From the NCBI GenBank assembly GCA_039640505.1, contig CP046865.1, positions 1,116,001 to 1,180,000 on the forward strand: 64,000 bases of DNA. Reading direction: 5' to 3'. This stretch comes from Rhodobacteraceae bacterium Araon29 (GTDB lineage Bacteria; Pseudomonadota; Alphaproteobacteria; Rhodobacterales; Rhodobacteraceae). Position numbers and translations under genes: made by a program. A model generated the notes under the pieces. The model made no database searches and was not told the origin of the DNA. It saw nothing but the letters and a program-made list of their open reading frames with translations. Below, piece after piece: positions 15,678 to 25,331 of this stretch; position 1 is the first letter of the stretch, and each line of letters starts with the position of its first letter.

Positions 15678-16436
15678 TTAACTGGCTGGATCATGTGATA
15701 AGCTGACAGGCACTCCATTTGCAGTCATGTTTTCACCTACCCTGTCAAAGCGCAGATATGCTAGCGCCAATCCGGAAGAGTGCGAGCAAATATATCCAGC
15801 GTCTTTTCCTTGTGAAAGGATAGGGGTGTGAAGCGGAACTGGCGCCTCTATAGCCACCCGGGCCATCCCTTTGCGAAGTTTGGTTTTATGCTTCATTCGG
15901 GCGATTATTTCTTGCCCCACATAACACCCTTTGGAAAAATCCACCCCGTTTAAAGTTTCAAAACCCCATTCAAGGATATAGCTATCTGGGGTAAGCTCAT
16001 ATTCGGTTTCAGGAACCAAACAGGCAATGCGTTGCGCTGTCCAATCTACGTTGTTTGCAACAGAATTTGGTGAATAACTTCGCCACCCCATATCCTGATG
16101 ACGTGGATCCAGATAACTGCCCGCGGGGGGTGTACCAAGACCGCGTTCAAGATATAATGGCTCGGTATTGAATTCCACATCTGCCCGCAGGCGGTACATC
16201 ATGAGCCGTTTCAGAAGTGGCTTAGACTGATCTGCCGCCACATCAATCATCACATCAGCCTCATCGGCGAACAAAAAGAAATCGAAAAGAAACTTACCTT
16301 GTGGGGTCAAAAGTGCCGAATAAACCAGCCCTTGGTCAATTTTGTTCACATCATTGGTAAATAAGCTTTGCAAAAAATCCCGGGCATCATTGCCACTTAC
16401 TCGAATGATTTCACGCAAATTTGTGGTTAAGACCAT
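15678..16436 (-). CDS. ygfZ: YgfZ/GcvT-type folate-binding protein
   Basis: The 252-residue protein is related to the T protein of the glycine cleavage system and carries the YgfZ signature KGCYVGQEIIARMKHKTKLR, whose cysteine is conserved. YgfZ-type proteins use tetrahydrofolate to help assemble or repair certain iron-sulfur enzymes, such as radical-SAM methylthiotransferases. An N-terminal IIRVSGNDARDFLQSLFTND is also typical. The gene is divergent from the glycosyltransferase gene with 47 bases between starts. Confidence 0.9.
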   Translation of the reverse strand: MVLTTNLREIIRVSGNDARDFLQSLFTNDVNKIDQGLVYSALLTPQGKFLFDFFLFADEADVMIDVAADQSKPLLKRLMMYRLRADVEFNTEPLYLERGLGTPPAGSYLDPRHQDMGWRSYSPNSVANNVDWTAQRIACLVPETEYELTPDSYILEWGFETLNGVDFSKGCYVGQEIIARMKHKTKLRKGMARVAIEAPVPLHTPILSQGKDAGYICSHSSGLALAYLRFDRVGENMTANGVPVSLSHDPAS

Positions 16437-16483
16437 GTGGCAATCCTTCGTTTCTCTCGCTACATATATAGTGTGTTTTTCAG

Positions 16484-17182
16484 ATGGAACAGAGGATGCG
16501 TGCTCCTATTTCGGTAATCATTCCAACCCTGAACGCTCAAGACAGCCTGCCGAGCTTGTTGAGCAGTCTGTATGAGGGGGTGGCAGCAGGTTTGATATGT
16601 GAAGTGATTGTTTCTGATGGCGGCTCTTTGGATGAGACTTGCAAGATAGCAAATCAATCCGGCACAGCCATTATCAAGGGGCTGGCGTCCCGTGGGGGAC
16701 AAGTGACCCGTGCCTGCCTCGAAGCAAGGGGTGATTGGCTTCTCATTCTCCACGCAGATTGTATTTTACCCAAGGGATGGAGTGACGTAGTACGCTCTTG
16801 TCTGGTCAATGATCAAAAAGCGTTTTTCTTTAAGCTGGGCTTTAACAGCGCGCATCTTATGGCGCGGATTACTGAAGGGTGGGCCAATCTTCGCTCAATG
16901 CTTTTCAGGTTGCCTTATGGGGATCAGGGATTATTGATCGCACAGAAACAATTGACCAGCATTGGCGGTTATCCGGACCAACCTTTGATGGAAGATGTGG
17001 AAATTGCTTTAAAACTAAAGCGACAAATGCGCATGTTGCCTGTGACTATTCTAACAAGCGCTGCGGCCTATGAAGAAAACGGCTGGATTCTGCGCGGGAC
17101 ACGAAACTTGATCCATCTTTTTCGATACTTAACAGGGGTCTCGCCGGAAGACTTGAAAAAAAGCTACTACAATCAAACTTAG
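16484..17182 (+). CDS. Family 2 glycosyltransferase (TIGR04283-like)
   Basis: The 232-residue protein is a short GT-A glycosyltransferase: ISVIIPTLNAQDSLPSLLSS at the N-terminus, VSDGGSLDETCKIA, the DXD-like HADC (near 87), and a GGYPDQPLMEDVEIALKLKR segment. That matches the TIGR04283 group, in which some members are linked to arsenosugar or bactoprenol pathways. No membrane helices are visible. Starts at 16484 or 16496 are both possible; the second also has AGAGG nearby. The acceptor is unknown, and the neighbours do not help. Confidence 0.8.
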   Translation: MEQRMRAPISVIIPTLNAQDSLPSLLSSLYEGVAAGLICEVIVSDGGSLDETCKIANQSGTAIIKGLASRGGQVTRACLEARGDWLLILHADCILPKGWSDVVRSCLVNDQKAFFFKLGFNSAHLMARITEGWANLRSMLFRLPYGDQGLLIAQKQLTSIGGYPDQPLMEDVEIALKLKRQMRMLPVTILTSAAAYEENGWILRGTRNLIHLFRYLTGVSPEDLKKSYYNQT

Positions 17183-17207
17183 AAAATCAATTGAGGCGCC
17201 AAAAGGT

Positions 17208-17885
17208 TCATTCCAGAATGCCATTTTTTAAAGTAACTGTTCGATCCATTTTTGCAGCGAGTTGTGGATTATGGGTGGCAATAACAGCTGATAAGCCGGT
17301 CTGCCGTGCTACAGATACTAAAATTTCAAAAACTTGCTCAGAGGTGGATTGATCAAGGTTGCCAGTGGGCTCATCTGCCAGCAAGACTTTGGGGGCGTTT
17401 GCCAAAGCGCGGCAAAAAGCAACCCTTTGTTGTTCGCCGCCCGATAGTTCGGCTGGCCTATGGTCGGCGCGTTCAGCAATGCCAACCTTTGAAAGCAAAC
17501 TAGCGGCGCGCTGTTTGGCTTCAGCTTTGGATGCTCCATTTGCCAATTGGGGCAGCATAACATTTTCTAGGGCGGAAAATTCGGGCAATAAATGATGGAA
17601 CTGATATATAAAACCAATTTGGTGACGGCGTATCGCCGTACGTTTCCTATCGCTCAATTTATTTAAAATTTCACCATTGAATTTTACCTCACCCTCGTCA
17701 GGCGTATCTAAAAGCCCTGCGATATGCAGTAATGTGGACTTGCCTGCACCAGAGGGCGCCACCAATGCGATGATTTCACCGGGTTTTACTTCAAGGTTTG
17801 CACCACAAAGAACATTGATTTGATTGGGCCTATCCCGATGATAGGTTTTTTCAAGCGCATTTAATTCAAGAATTGGATCACTCAT
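17208..17885 (-). CDS. lolD: Lipoprotein-releasing ABC transporter ATPase
   Basis: The 225-residue protein has Walker A in [20 protein letters not shown] (near 41), the signature [20 protein letters not shown], Walker B LLADEP and the switch histidine in ATHNPQ. LolD energises release of lipoproteins from the inner membrane to LolA. Note Ala-Pro in place of the usual Gly-Pro/Gly-Ala just ahead of the Walker A serine. The ATG at 17885 overlaps the lolC stop by 8 bases and gives a normal start; an in-frame upstream start at 17900 would lie inside lolC. Confidence 0.93.
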   Translation of the reverse strand: MSDPILELNALEKTYHRDRPNQINVLCGANLEVKPGEIIALVAPSGAGKSTLLHIAGLLDTPDEGEVKFNGEILNKLSDRKRTAIRRHQIGFIYQFHHLLPEFSALENVMLPQLANGASKAEAKQRAASLLSKVGIAERADHRPAELSGGEQQRVAFCRALANAPKVLLADEPTGNLDQSTSEQVFEILVSVARQTGLSAVIATHNPQLAAKMDRTVTLKNGILE

Positions 17886-19164
17886 AGCGCAGGGCCTCAA
17901 CCGGGTTCATGCGCGCCGCGCGCCGCGCAGGAAAAAACGTAACGCCAAAGCTTAAACCCAATGATAAAAATACCGCAGATAAAACGTCGTTTAGATGCAG
18001 CTCCGCTGGAATTGAATAAATGCCTCTTATAGATGGGTCCCAAACACCGCCCCCTGCAAGGTAATTGACCAATGAAAAAATGGGGTCGATGTAAATTGCA
18101 AACAAGCAGCCCAAGATCACACCGAATGTTGTCCCGATTAAGCCGGTAAAGGCGCCGCAGATAAAAAACACCCGCATCACAGAGCCCTCGGTTAATCCCA
18201 TGGTTCGAAGGATACCGATATCGCGCCCTTTGTTTTTCACCAGCATAATCAAGCCGGAAATGATATTCATGGTCGCAATTAAAACCAATATAGTCATGAT
18301 GATAAACATCACATCATCTTCGATTTCCAAGGCTCGTAAGAAATTGCTTGATGCATCTTTCCAACTCCAAAGCTGGGCGCGAGCCCCGGCGGCGGATGAA
18401 ATGGCCTCAGCTAATCTTTCTACCTGATCAGGGTTTTCGACCATAACCTCAATCTCATCGGCCACCCCTTCACGGTTAAAATAGTCCTGAGCTTCGACAA
18501 AGGGCATATAAACGCGGGTTTTATCAATGTCATAGCGACCTGCTGTAAACACATAGGTGATCGGATAGCTTTTAACGCGCGGGCTGGTTCCAAAGGCTGT
18601 TTTAACGCCATTTGGAGAAATAAGTTTGATTTTATCGCCAAGTGTTACATTTAAAATTCTCGCAACACCCGAGCCGATGGCAATGCCTTGTTCAAAATCG
18701 CCAATATCCCCTACAAAGTCTTCCGGCTCTGCAATCCGCGGCAATGTTAGAAGATCAGAAGCTGATATACCGTACACCTGCACACCGGCGTTTTGGCCCC
18801 CGAAACTGGCCATCACCTGACCTTTGATCAGCGGCGCCGCGCGGTTGACCCCTTCAATCTGTGCAATGGCATGCGCCATGTCAGCATAATTATGAATGGT
18901 ACGATCCAAACGGCCAAAATCATCAGTTGCCGGAATTTGATAGACAGTGACATGAGCATTTGCACCCAAAATCGTGTCTACAATTTCCGAGCGAAACCCC
19001 GAGCGGACGGCAAGCGTAGCAATCAAGGCAAACACCGCCAGCGTGATACCGATCAGGCTGATCCATGTCATCACACTGACGCCACCTTCGGCGCGGCGTG
19101 CGCGCAGATAGCGCCAGGCGATCATCCATTCATATGCAGCAAAAGGTTGGTTGCTATGGCGCAC
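17878..19164 (-). CDS. lolC: Lipoprotein-releasing system permease LolC/LolE
   Basis: The 428-residue protein has one N-terminal helix ([20 protein letters not shown], near 30), a large periplasmic domain (about 55-280) and three C-terminal helices (about 285-420). It ends [18 protein letters not shown], a signature of the FtsX/LolCE family. It forms a transporter with LolD, probably as a homodimer since only one permease gene is seen. The start is GTG at 19164 with CGGAG 7 bases upstream. The gene is divergent from the aminotransferase gene. Confidence 0.93.
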   Translation of the reverse strand: MRHSNQPFAAYEWMIAWRYLRARRAEGGVSVMTWISLIGITLAVFALIATLAVRSGFRSEIVDTILGANAHVTVYQIPATDDFGRLDRTIHNYADMAHAIAQIEGVNRAAPLIKGQVMASFGGQNAGVQVYGISASDLLTLPRIAEPEDFVGDIGDFEQGIAIGSGVARILNVTLGDKIKLISPNGVKTAFGTSPRVKSYPITYVFTAGRYDIDKTRVYMPFVEAQDYFNREGVADEIEVMVENPDQVERLAEAISSAAGARAQLWSWKDASSNFLRALEIEDDVMFIIMTILVLIATMNIISGLIMLVKNKGRDIGILRTMGLTEGSVMRVFFICGAFTGLIGTTFGVILGCLFAIYIDPIFSLVNYLAGGGVWDPSIRGIYSIPAELHLNDVLSAVFLSLGLSFGVTFFPARRAARMNPVEALRYE

Positions 19165-19319
19165 AGTCGGGCTCCGTTTTATTTCTGCAGACCCTGTGCC
19201 TGATCGCTGCGAAGGTCAAGACTGGATTGGATTTTACCGCCCCGATCGGCTCAAAATTGCGTGATCCTTGGGCATTTACGCCCTTGCCTCTGATGGCATT
19301 ATACCATTATCTCTGTGCT

Positions 19320-20429
19320 ATGAGCAAACCGCGCTATACCCAATTGGTTGAAAGCCTGCCGGCAAGTGTTCCCTTTGTGGGTCCTGAAACCCAAGAGCGG
19401 GCAAGAGGCGGCGCTTTTGCGGCCCGTCTTGGGGCCAATGAGAACGTTTTTGGCCCGTCATCTAAGGCGATTGAGGTGATGCAGAAAGCAGCCTCGGAGA
19501 TTTGGAAATATGGTGATCCCACGAGCTTTGACTTGCGTGCGGCTTTGGCCGATCACCACGCCATAGCGGCAGAAAATATTGTGGTTGGCGAAGGAATAGA
19601 TGGGCTTTTGGGCTATCTTGTCCGCATGCTGATCGGACCGGGTGACAAAGTTGTAACCTCGGATGGCGCGTATCCAACGTTTAATTATCATGTGGCTGGT
19701 TTTGGCGGGACTTTGCTTAAAACCCCTTATGTTGGGGATCACGAAGACCCTGCCGCGCTTTTGGAATTGGCCGGACAGCAAAATGCCAAACTGATCTATT
19801 TGGCCAATCCAGACAATCCGATGGGAACGTGGCATAGCGCGGATGTGATTGAGGAAATGATCTCTAATGTGCCCGATGGCTGTCTTTTAGTGCTGGATGA
19901 AGCCTATATCGAATTTGCGCCCGAAGGCACCGCGCCAAAGATAGAGATTAATGACCCTAAAGTAATTAGAATGCGCACCTTTTCAAAGGGTTACGGCATG
20001 GCAGGGGCGCGAGTGGGCTATGCTTTGGGCGCGCGTGATCTGATCGGGCAATTTGAAAAAATTCGCAATCACTTTGGTATGAACCGTGCCGCGCAAGCCG
20101 GTGCATTGGCGGCGCTTGGTGATCAGGACTGGCTTGCCCATGTGCGGGAACAGGTAGTGAGAGGCCGCGCTACTATTGCGCAGATAGCCGAAGAAAACGG
20201 GTTGTCTACGGTGCCGTCTGCTACCAATTTTGTTGCAATAGATTGCGGCCGGGATGGCGTCTTTGCCAAAGCGGTCCTGGACGATCTGGTGGCCAGTGGA
20301 CTGTTTGTTAGGATGCCTTTCGTGGCCCCGCAAAACCGCTGCATTCGGGTCAGTGCCGGCCATCCAGAGGATCTTGAATTATTGCGCGGCCTGCTGCCCA
20401 AAGCGCTTAGGGCGGCATTAGCTCGCTGA
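19320..20429 (+). CDS. HisC-like class I/II aminotransferase
   Basis: The 369-residue PLP enzyme resembles histidinol-phosphate aminotransferases: ARLGANENVFGPSSKAIEVM, the YLANPDNPMGTW motif, LDEAYIEFA and the PLP-lysine in RTFSKGYGMAGARVGYAL (lysine near 222). The true substrate may be histidinol phosphate, phenylalanine or another amino acid; there are no his genes nearby. The ATG at 19320 is chosen, as the region from 19098 overlaps lolC on the other strand and is not conserved. The 3' end overlaps the converging class V gene by 12 bases. Confidence 0.85.
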   Translation: MSKPRYTQLVESLPASVPFVGPETQERARGGAFAARLGANENVFGPSSKAIEVMQKAASEIWKYGDPTSFDLRAALADHHAIAAENIVVGEGIDGLLGYLVRMLIGPGDKVVTSDGAYPTFNYHVAGFGGTLLKTPYVGDHEDPAALLELAGQQNAKLIYLANPDNPMGTWHSADVIEEMISNVPDGCLLVLDEAYIEFAPEGTAPKIEINDPKVIRMRTFSKGYGMAGARVGYALGARDLIGQFEKIRNHFGMNRAAQAGALAALGDQDWLAHVREQVVRGRATIAQIAEENGLSTVPSATNFVAIDCGRDGVFAKAVLDDLVASGLFVRMPFVAPQNRCIRVSAGHPEDLELLRGLLPKALRAALAR

Positions 20430-21629
20430 TGCCATAACCCGCGCTGCAGCCTCGACAGCGCCGGATCCGTGCGGGATATCAAGTGCACAAAGCCCGGCTT
20501 CAACGGTGCCCAGCAGCCCCATAATCATCTGTGCGTTGACATGTCCCATATGACCAAACCTGAAAAAGCCGTCGCCGTTGGGATCTTCGGGCGTGGACAT
20601 GCCCAAGCCAATGCCAAGGGTTAAACCGGCCTCATGTTCCACCCAGCGGCGTAGTTTTTTTCCATCGGGCGCACCCAGATGGAGTGATGTGACAGCATGG
20701 CTGCGGTGCTCTGGGTTGTCCACGTTCATCCTCATTTTTCCACCCTCGCTTGCCCAGCAATCTACTGCAGCCCAGATGGCTTGGGCAAGCACCCTGTGAC
20801 GTGTCCAGATGGCTTCGATGCCTTCGGCTTTGATCATGTCCAAAGCGGTGCGCAACCCATAAAGATGAAGGGTTGGCGCCGTGCCACAAAAATATTGGTA
20901 AAAACCCTCTGGGCTAACACGCTGCTGCCAATTCCAATAAGAACTGACCCGTTCAAGTAAGTATTGCTGCTCAGCCGCCTTTTCGTTGAAATAAACAAAG
21001 GCCAATCCAGGTGGCACCATCAATCCTTTTTGACTAGCAGCGACCATCACATCGACACCCCATGCATCCATTTCAAAGCGATCACAGCCAAGCGATGCAA
21101 TACAATCCACGGCCAATAGGGCAGGGTGATCTGCGCCATCAATGGCTGCGCGTACCTCATTTATATCATTCTTGATGGATGTGGATGTATCCACATGTGT
21201 GACCAGAACCGCTTTTATGCGTTGTGCTTTATCGGCCATTAAAGCCTCGCTAACACGCGTTGCTTCGATTGTTGACTGGGTTCCAAATTCAATTATTTCT
21301 ACTTTAATCCCCAGAGTTTCGGCCATTTCAGCCCAACTATGTGCAAATTGCCCCGTGGCAGCTACAAGTACCGTATCACCCGGTCCTGCCATATTCGCCA
21401 GTGCGGCTTCCCATGCGCCATGACCGTTCGCGATATAAAGCGCGACATTTTGATCAGTGCGCGCCACGTAGCGCAAGTCTGATACTATAGAAGGAACCAT
21501 GTCCACCAATTCGCCCTCGTAGATATTGGGCGAAGAGCGGTGCATTGAACGCAGAACGGCCTCGGGAACAACTGATGGACCGGGAATAGCAAGGTAAGAC
21601 TGACCATTTGCAAGGGACATTATATTCAA
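20418..21629 (-). CDS. Class V aminotransferase (alanine/serine-glyoxylate type)
   Basis: The 403-residue PLP enzyme has the family hallmarks: YLAIPGPSVVPEAVLRSMHR at the start, NGHGAWEAALANM, VDCIASLGCDRFEMDAWGVD and the PLP-lysine in ASQKGLMVPPGLAF (near 197). Such enzymes convert glyoxylate to glycine using serine or alanine, as in the serine cycle or photorespiration-like routes. Its 3' end overlaps the HisC-like gene by 12 bases. Upstream on its strand TTGACC lies about 90 bases from the start, but the -10 is unclear. Confidence 0.88.
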   Translation of the reverse strand: MNIMSLANGQSYLAIPGPSVVPEAVLRSMHRSSPNIYEGELVDMVPSIVSDLRYVARTDQNVALYIANGHGAWEAALANMAGPGDTVLVAATGQFAHSWAEMAETLGIKVEIIEFGTQSTIEATRVSEALMADKAQRIKAVLVTHVDTSTSIKNDINEVRAAIDGADHPALLAVDCIASLGCDRFEMDAWGVDVMVAASQKGLMVPPGLAFVYFNEKAAEQQYLLERVSSYWNWQQRVSPEGFYQYFCGTAPTLHLYGLRTALDMIKAEGIEAIWTRHRVLAQAIWAAVDCWASEGGKMRMNVDNPEHRSHAVTSLHLGAPDGKKLRRWVEHEAGLTLGIGLGMSTPEDPNGDGFFRFGHMGHVNAQMIMGLLGTVEAGLCALDIPHGSGAVEAAARVMASAS

Positions 21630-21924
21630 TCCTTTAAAATTCCATTTACGGAAAGTTCAGCGCCTGTTTAACAAGGCGGTATGATTTTTACATGAGATAT
21701 TGGCTCAAAAATCGCCAAGGTCAATCACCTCGATCACGGAAAATGTTGCGACAGGCCTTGGCACTGTCAAATTCAAAGAAAAAAATGGTGCAATAATGTC
21801 CGTCGCTGTAAAATAGACGTTTTCAGCCAGGACTGGATTTGTCATGATCCCTAAATCAGCTCTTGAAAAACCCTGCGCATGTGTTCAAAGCTAATGTGCG
21901 CAAAAGCCGACCAAGGGATTCTAG

Positions 21925-22905
21925 ATGACCGAAGTTACCGTTGAAATCATTAAACAAACAACGAAAACTGCATTGCAGGCCCATGGGGCGGCTGACTGGA
22001 TTTGTGAACATGTCGCCGATGCTGTGGCCACAGCAGAAAGCGTCGATAATCGGATTTGTGGTCTGTATTATCTTGAAAGCTATTGCCTGCAATTGCAAAG
22101 CGGGCGGGTTAATGGCACGGCCGAACCGGTAGTGACGTCTGCGAAGGCCGGGGCGGTGCATGTGGATGCTAAAATGGGGTTTGCCCAGTCTGCTTTTGCG
22201 CGGGGGTTGCCTGTGGCAGTTGAGGCGGCGCAGAAATTAGGGGTGGCAAGCCTTGCTGTGGGCCATGCGCATACCTGTACCTCGCTGGGCTATTTTACCG
22301 AACAAATTGCCCGCGCTGGACTGATCGGATTTGGGCTCACCAATGCCTCGCCAATTGTGGCGCCTCCGGGCGGTAAAACCCGAGTTATTGGCACCAATCC
22401 AATTGCCTTTTCAGTGCCTGACGGCAAGGGCGGTATTGCCATGCAGTTCGATCAGTCGACAACCACTGTGGCGCTGGGTAAAATCACCATGGCCAAAGCC
22501 GCAGGAGAACCCATTCCAAAAGGCTGGGCCATTGATTCCAAAGGAAATCCTACCACTGATCCCGAGGCGGCACTGACCGGTTCACTGGTTTCCATGGGCG
22601 GTTATAAAGGCTGGGGATTTGGCCTGATGGCTGAGCTTCTGGCGGCCGGAATGACCGGCGGCGTGGTGTCGCGTGATGTCAAACCGCTAAAAGCGCCCGA
22701 AGGCCCGCCACATGATTTGGGCCAGTATTATCTCTTGATTGATCCGGCCTCAGGCCCGGCCTTTTATGACCGGTTTGAGGCGGTAGCAGATGCGGTTTCT
22801 CTTGATCAAAATGCCCGGATGCCGGGGCAGGGCAAAACCCCTGCAACCACGGTCGATGTGCCCGATGCGCTGTGGGAAATGGTTGGTAAGTTAGCAGCGA
22901 AATAG
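21925..22905 (+). CDS. Ldh-family NAD(P)-dependent 2-hydroxyacid dehydrogenase
   Basis: The 326-residue protein belongs to the malate/L-lactate/sulfolactate dehydrogenase family with the unusual fold: LAVGHAHTCTSLGYFTEQIA, the NAD-binding GLTNASPIVAPPGGKTRVIG and NPIAFSVPDGKGGIAMQFDQ. A catalytic histidine is expected in the HAH segment (near 114). Candidates include (2R)-3-sulfolactate, ureidoglycolate, malate and delta-1-piperideine-2-carboxylate; the sulfolactate type is frequent in roseobacters, but this cannot be proven here. It is divergent from the class V aminotransferase gene. Confidence 0.85.
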   Translation: MTEVTVEIIKQTTKTALQAHGAADWICEHVADAVATAESVDNRICGLYYLESYCLQLQSGRVNGTAEPVVTSAKAGAVHVDAKMGFAQSAFARGLPVAVEAAQKLGVASLAVGHAHTCTSLGYFTEQIARAGLIGFGLTNASPIVAPPGGKTRVIGTNPIAFSVPDGKGGIAMQFDQSTTTVALGKITMAKAAGEPIPKGWAIDSKGNPTTDPEAALTGSLVSMGGYKGWGFGLMAELLAAGMTGGVVSRDVKPLKAPEGPPHDLGQYYLLIDPASGPAFYDRFEAVADAVSLDQNARMPGQGKTPATTVDVPDALWEMVGKLAAK

Positions 22906-23001
22906 GCTCGATTTCGGGATCGGTTTTGCGTCGGCATCGCGTTGGTATCGCGGTGGTGCAAAATCTTGGCGCTCCAGAGCGAAAACAAGCGGTAAATCAT
23001 A

Positions 23002-23394
23002 TCACGCCGGTTGGGCAAGGCCGGATATAATTGGGCAATCAGGGCGATCATCGCCGCGGCAAGCAGAGATGAGATGGGCCAGCTCATCATGCAGGTATTG
23101 CAGCTCCTTCTGTTTTTCCTCAATTTCGGCCAGCCGCCGTTTGGCAATCTCTTTTACATCTGCGCTTGAGCGGCTGTCATCCACATAGAGCCCCAGCAGT
23201 TCACGGCATTTGGTAATGCTAAACCCGAAAGCGCGTGCGCGGCGGATAAAAATCAACTTTTGAATCGCGTCCTGATCATAGCTGCGATATCCAGATGCAC
23301 TGCGGTCTGCGGGGGCAACCAGCCCGATATCGGCATAATAGCGCACGGTCTTAACCGGCAATCTGGCCTTTTCTGCGGCGTGTGAAATTTTCAT
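23002..23394 (-). CDS. MerR-family metal-responsive regulator (CueR-like)
   Basis: The 130-residue protein has an N-terminal MerR helix-turn-helix (SHAAEKARLPVKTVRYYADI, GLVAPADRSASGYRSYDQ), a dimerisation coiled coil (about 80-115) and two cysteines near the C-terminus, in SACRGDDRPDCPII. The C-X7-C spacing is the metal-binding loop of CueR-type copper or silver sensors. No conserved serine-to-cysteine change typical of zinc or cadmium sensors is evident. It is divergent from the DUF4396 gene, and the interval contains the classical 19-bp-spacer MerR promoter. Confidence 0.88.
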   Translation of the reverse strand: MKISHAAEKARLPVKTVRYYADIGLVAPADRSASGYRSYDQDAIQKLIFIRRARAFGFSITKCRELLGLYVDDSRSSADVKEIAKRRLAEIEEKQKELQYLHDELAHLISACRGDDRPDCPIISGLAQPA

Positions 23395-23405
23395 CTTGGC
23401 CTCCC

Positions 23406-23436
23406 TTGACCTTCCAGTTACTGGAGAGCCTATATC
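23406..23436 (+). promoter_or_regulatory. MerR-type promoter with operator in the spacer
   Basis: TTGACC (23406-23411) and TATATC (23431-23436) are separated by 19 bases, longer than the normal 17. The spacer holds the dyad CCAGTTACTGG. This is the hallmark of a promoter activated by DNA distortion by a MerR-family regulator. It points toward the DUF4396 gene. Confidence 0.85.
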
Positions 23437-23466
23437 AGCGATAACAGAGAGGCAAACAGGGTCGTT

Positions 23467-23913
23467 ATGAGCGCTTTAACAGATACATTCTCAATCAACT
23501 GGCGCTGCCGTCACACATGGCGGCGGTCTTCCAAAAATACCCTGTGGTGTTTGCTCGGCTGCTCGATCGGGGATTTGGGGACAATTGCTTTTTTTCAATA
23601 CACCGGTATCCCATGGAGCACGCTCGCGATCATGAGCCTAGCAATTTGCAACGGTTTGCTCACCTCAATCGCGCTTGAAACAGTTATTTTGATGCGGCAA
23701 ATGGCTTTGAAAGTGGCGTTTCAAACGGCAATTGGCATGTCGCTTATTTCGATGATTTCGATGGAGGCCGCGATGAATTTGGTTGATGTCTGGCTGACGG
23801 GCGGTGCCAAGCTCACATGGTGGGTCATCCCGTTTATGCTTCTGGCCGGCTTTATCACGCCGCTTCCTTATAACTACTGGCGTTTAAAAGCTTTGGGCAA
23901 AGCCTGTCACTAA
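23467..23913 (+). CDS. DUF4396 membrane protein under MerR-type control
   Basis: The 148-residue protein has about four hydrophobic segments (near 28-45, 50-72, 82-105, 117-140) and the family's GDLGTIAFFQYTGIPW and MEAAMNLVDVWLTGG pieces. DUF4396 proteins are small inner-membrane proteins of unknown function often placed near copper genes. Histidines and cysteines in the first 30 residues (RCRHTW, CLLGCS) could bind metal. Expression should be induced by the divergent CueR-like protein, so a role in copper tolerance or trafficking is inferred. Confidence 0.8.
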   Translation: MSALTDTFSINWRCRHTWRRSSKNTLWCLLGCSIGDLGTIAFFQYTGIPWSTLAIMSLAICNGLLTSIALETVILMRQMALKVAFQTAIGMSLISMISMEAAMNLVDVWLTGGAKLTWWVIPFMLLAGFITPLPYNYWRLKALGKACH

Positions 23914-23932
23914 AGCGTTTTACGACCCAAGC

Positions 23933-24352
23933 CTAAGCAGGAAGGTAAAATGTTGCGCTCGCAAGGGCGACCCTCTTTTCATTTGGCCGTGTGGTCAATT
24001 CAGCGCTGAGAAAAAACATCGCTTTGCCGGCCCGCTCCACTTTGGCACGGCAGGTTAAAATATCGCCCGAGGCAGGGCGCAAAAACTGGCTGTCCAGTGT
24101 CGTGGTGGTGACGGGGGCCAATCGGTCAAGATGACTAAAGCAGGCAAACACCATGGTTGTATCCGCCAACGCACTGATCGCTTGGCCGCATACGATATCC
24201 CCGAAGCGCTTGATATGCGATGTGATCGGGATCTCGATCTCGGCGCTGCCATCGGCAAAATGGGTGAGCTTCGGCTGAAGATCCAAAATCCATTGAGCAA
24301 AATTTTCATCCAGAAATTTCTGGACAAAAGGCAGAGTCAGTTGCGTCACCAT
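23933..24352 (-). CDS. PaaI-like hotdog thioesterase
   Basis: The 139-residue product has a hotdog fold: HIKRFGDIVCGQAISALADT with the catalytic-helix aspartate of PaaI enzymes, and LDSQFLRPASGDILTCRAKV. It probably hydrolyses acyl-CoA esters in the cytosol. The ATG at 24352 gives a normal N-terminus; an in-frame upstream start at 24427 adds 25 arginine-rich residues unlike the family. It is divergent from the hydrolase gene. Confidence 0.85.
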   Translation of the reverse strand: MVTQLTLPFVQKFLDENFAQWILDLQPKLTHFADGSAEIEIPITSHIKRFGDIVCGQAISALADTTMVFACFSHLDRLAPVTTTTLDSQFLRPASGDILTCRAKVERAGKAMFFLSAELTTRPNEKRVALASATFYLPA

Positions 24353-24442
24353 TGATTTTCTCCGGGCTGGACGGCACAGTCGTTTAGACGTCCGTGAACC
24401 ATAATTCACGCCAGAGCAAGAGAGCAAGCCGAGAATAAAACA

Positions 24443-25309
24443 ATGTCAGAATTTGTCACTTTGAATGGTCATAGATTTTTCCTTCGAACTTGGGGCGATG
24501 CCAAAAATCCTCCGCTTTTGCTGTTGCACGGGTTTCCGGAATATTCCGGCGCATGGGAAGAGGTGGCCACACGGCTGAGCGACCGGTTTTACTGCATTGC
24601 GCCAGATCAGCGCGGGTATGGTCAAAGCTATTCGCCAAGTGATGTTGCAGCCTATCACATTCAGCATCTGGTTGGTGATTTGGTGTCATTGATTGATCAT
24701 ATTGGTGGGCCGCTTGATGTCGTTGGGCATGATTGGGGCGCATCGGCGGCCTATGCGCTGGCGATTGCGCGGTCTGATTTGCTGCGCAAATTAGTCATTC
24801 TAAATGGCGTGCACCCAATTCCGTTTCAACGCGCTTTAATCGAAGCTGCGGATCAAATTGCGGCCTCGCAATATATCCTGTGGTTGCAGCGTGCAGGATC
24901 AGAGCAGGTACTTGCCGCTGATAACTTCATTAAATTACGAGAAATGTTTGCCGGTCCAATGAATATGTCGTGGCTGGATGCCGCGCGGCTTAAAGACTAT
25001 CTGGCCGCGTGGCGTGACACTGCGGGGTTGCAAGCCATGATTAACTGGTATCGGGCCACTGGGCTATATGTGCCCGAACTGGGCGCGGAAATTGATCCCC
25101 CGCCACCACTTGACGCAGATGCCATGCGGATTTCGGTGCCGCATCTTTTGATCTGGGGAACCGATGACACCGCGCTTTTGCCTTCAAGTTTTGCAGGTAT
25201 GGATGCGCTTTGCGATGCCTTTACGCTGCATAAAATTAGTGGCGCCGATCACTGGTTGCACCACCAAAAACCTGATGAAGTTGCCGCATTGATCCGCGAG
25301 TTTATATAA
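24443..25309 (+). CDS. Alpha/beta hydrolase, epoxide hydrolase/dehalogenase-like
   Basis: The 288-residue protein has the HGFPEYSGAWEE oxyanion motif (near 30), the nucleophile elbow GHDWGASAAYALA with aspartate as nucleophile (near 95), an acid in WGTDDTALLP (near 236) and a histidine in GADHWLHH (near 268). An Asp nucleophile and HGFPE are seen in epoxide hydrolases and haloacetate or haloalkane dehalogenases; a lid domain spans about 125-210. Whether the substrate is an epoxide or a haloacid cannot be decided by reading, since the tyrosines and halide-binding residues need alignment. Confidence 0.85.
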   Translation: MSEFVTLNGHRFFLRTWGDAKNPPLLLLHGFPEYSGAWEEVATRLSDRFYCIAPDQRGYGQSYSPSDVAAYHIQHLVGDLVSLIDHIGGPLDVVGHDWGASAAYALAIARSDLLRKLVILNGVHPIPFQRALIEAADQIAASQYILWLQRAGSEQVLAADNFIKLREMFAGPMNMSWLDAARLKDYLAAWRDTAGLQAMINWYRATGLYVPELGAEIDPPPPLDADAMRISVPHLLIWGTDDTALLPSSFAGMDALCDAFTLHKISGADHWLHHQKPDEVAALIREFI

Positions 25310-25331
25310 AAAAAACGAAATGGGTTTTGTG

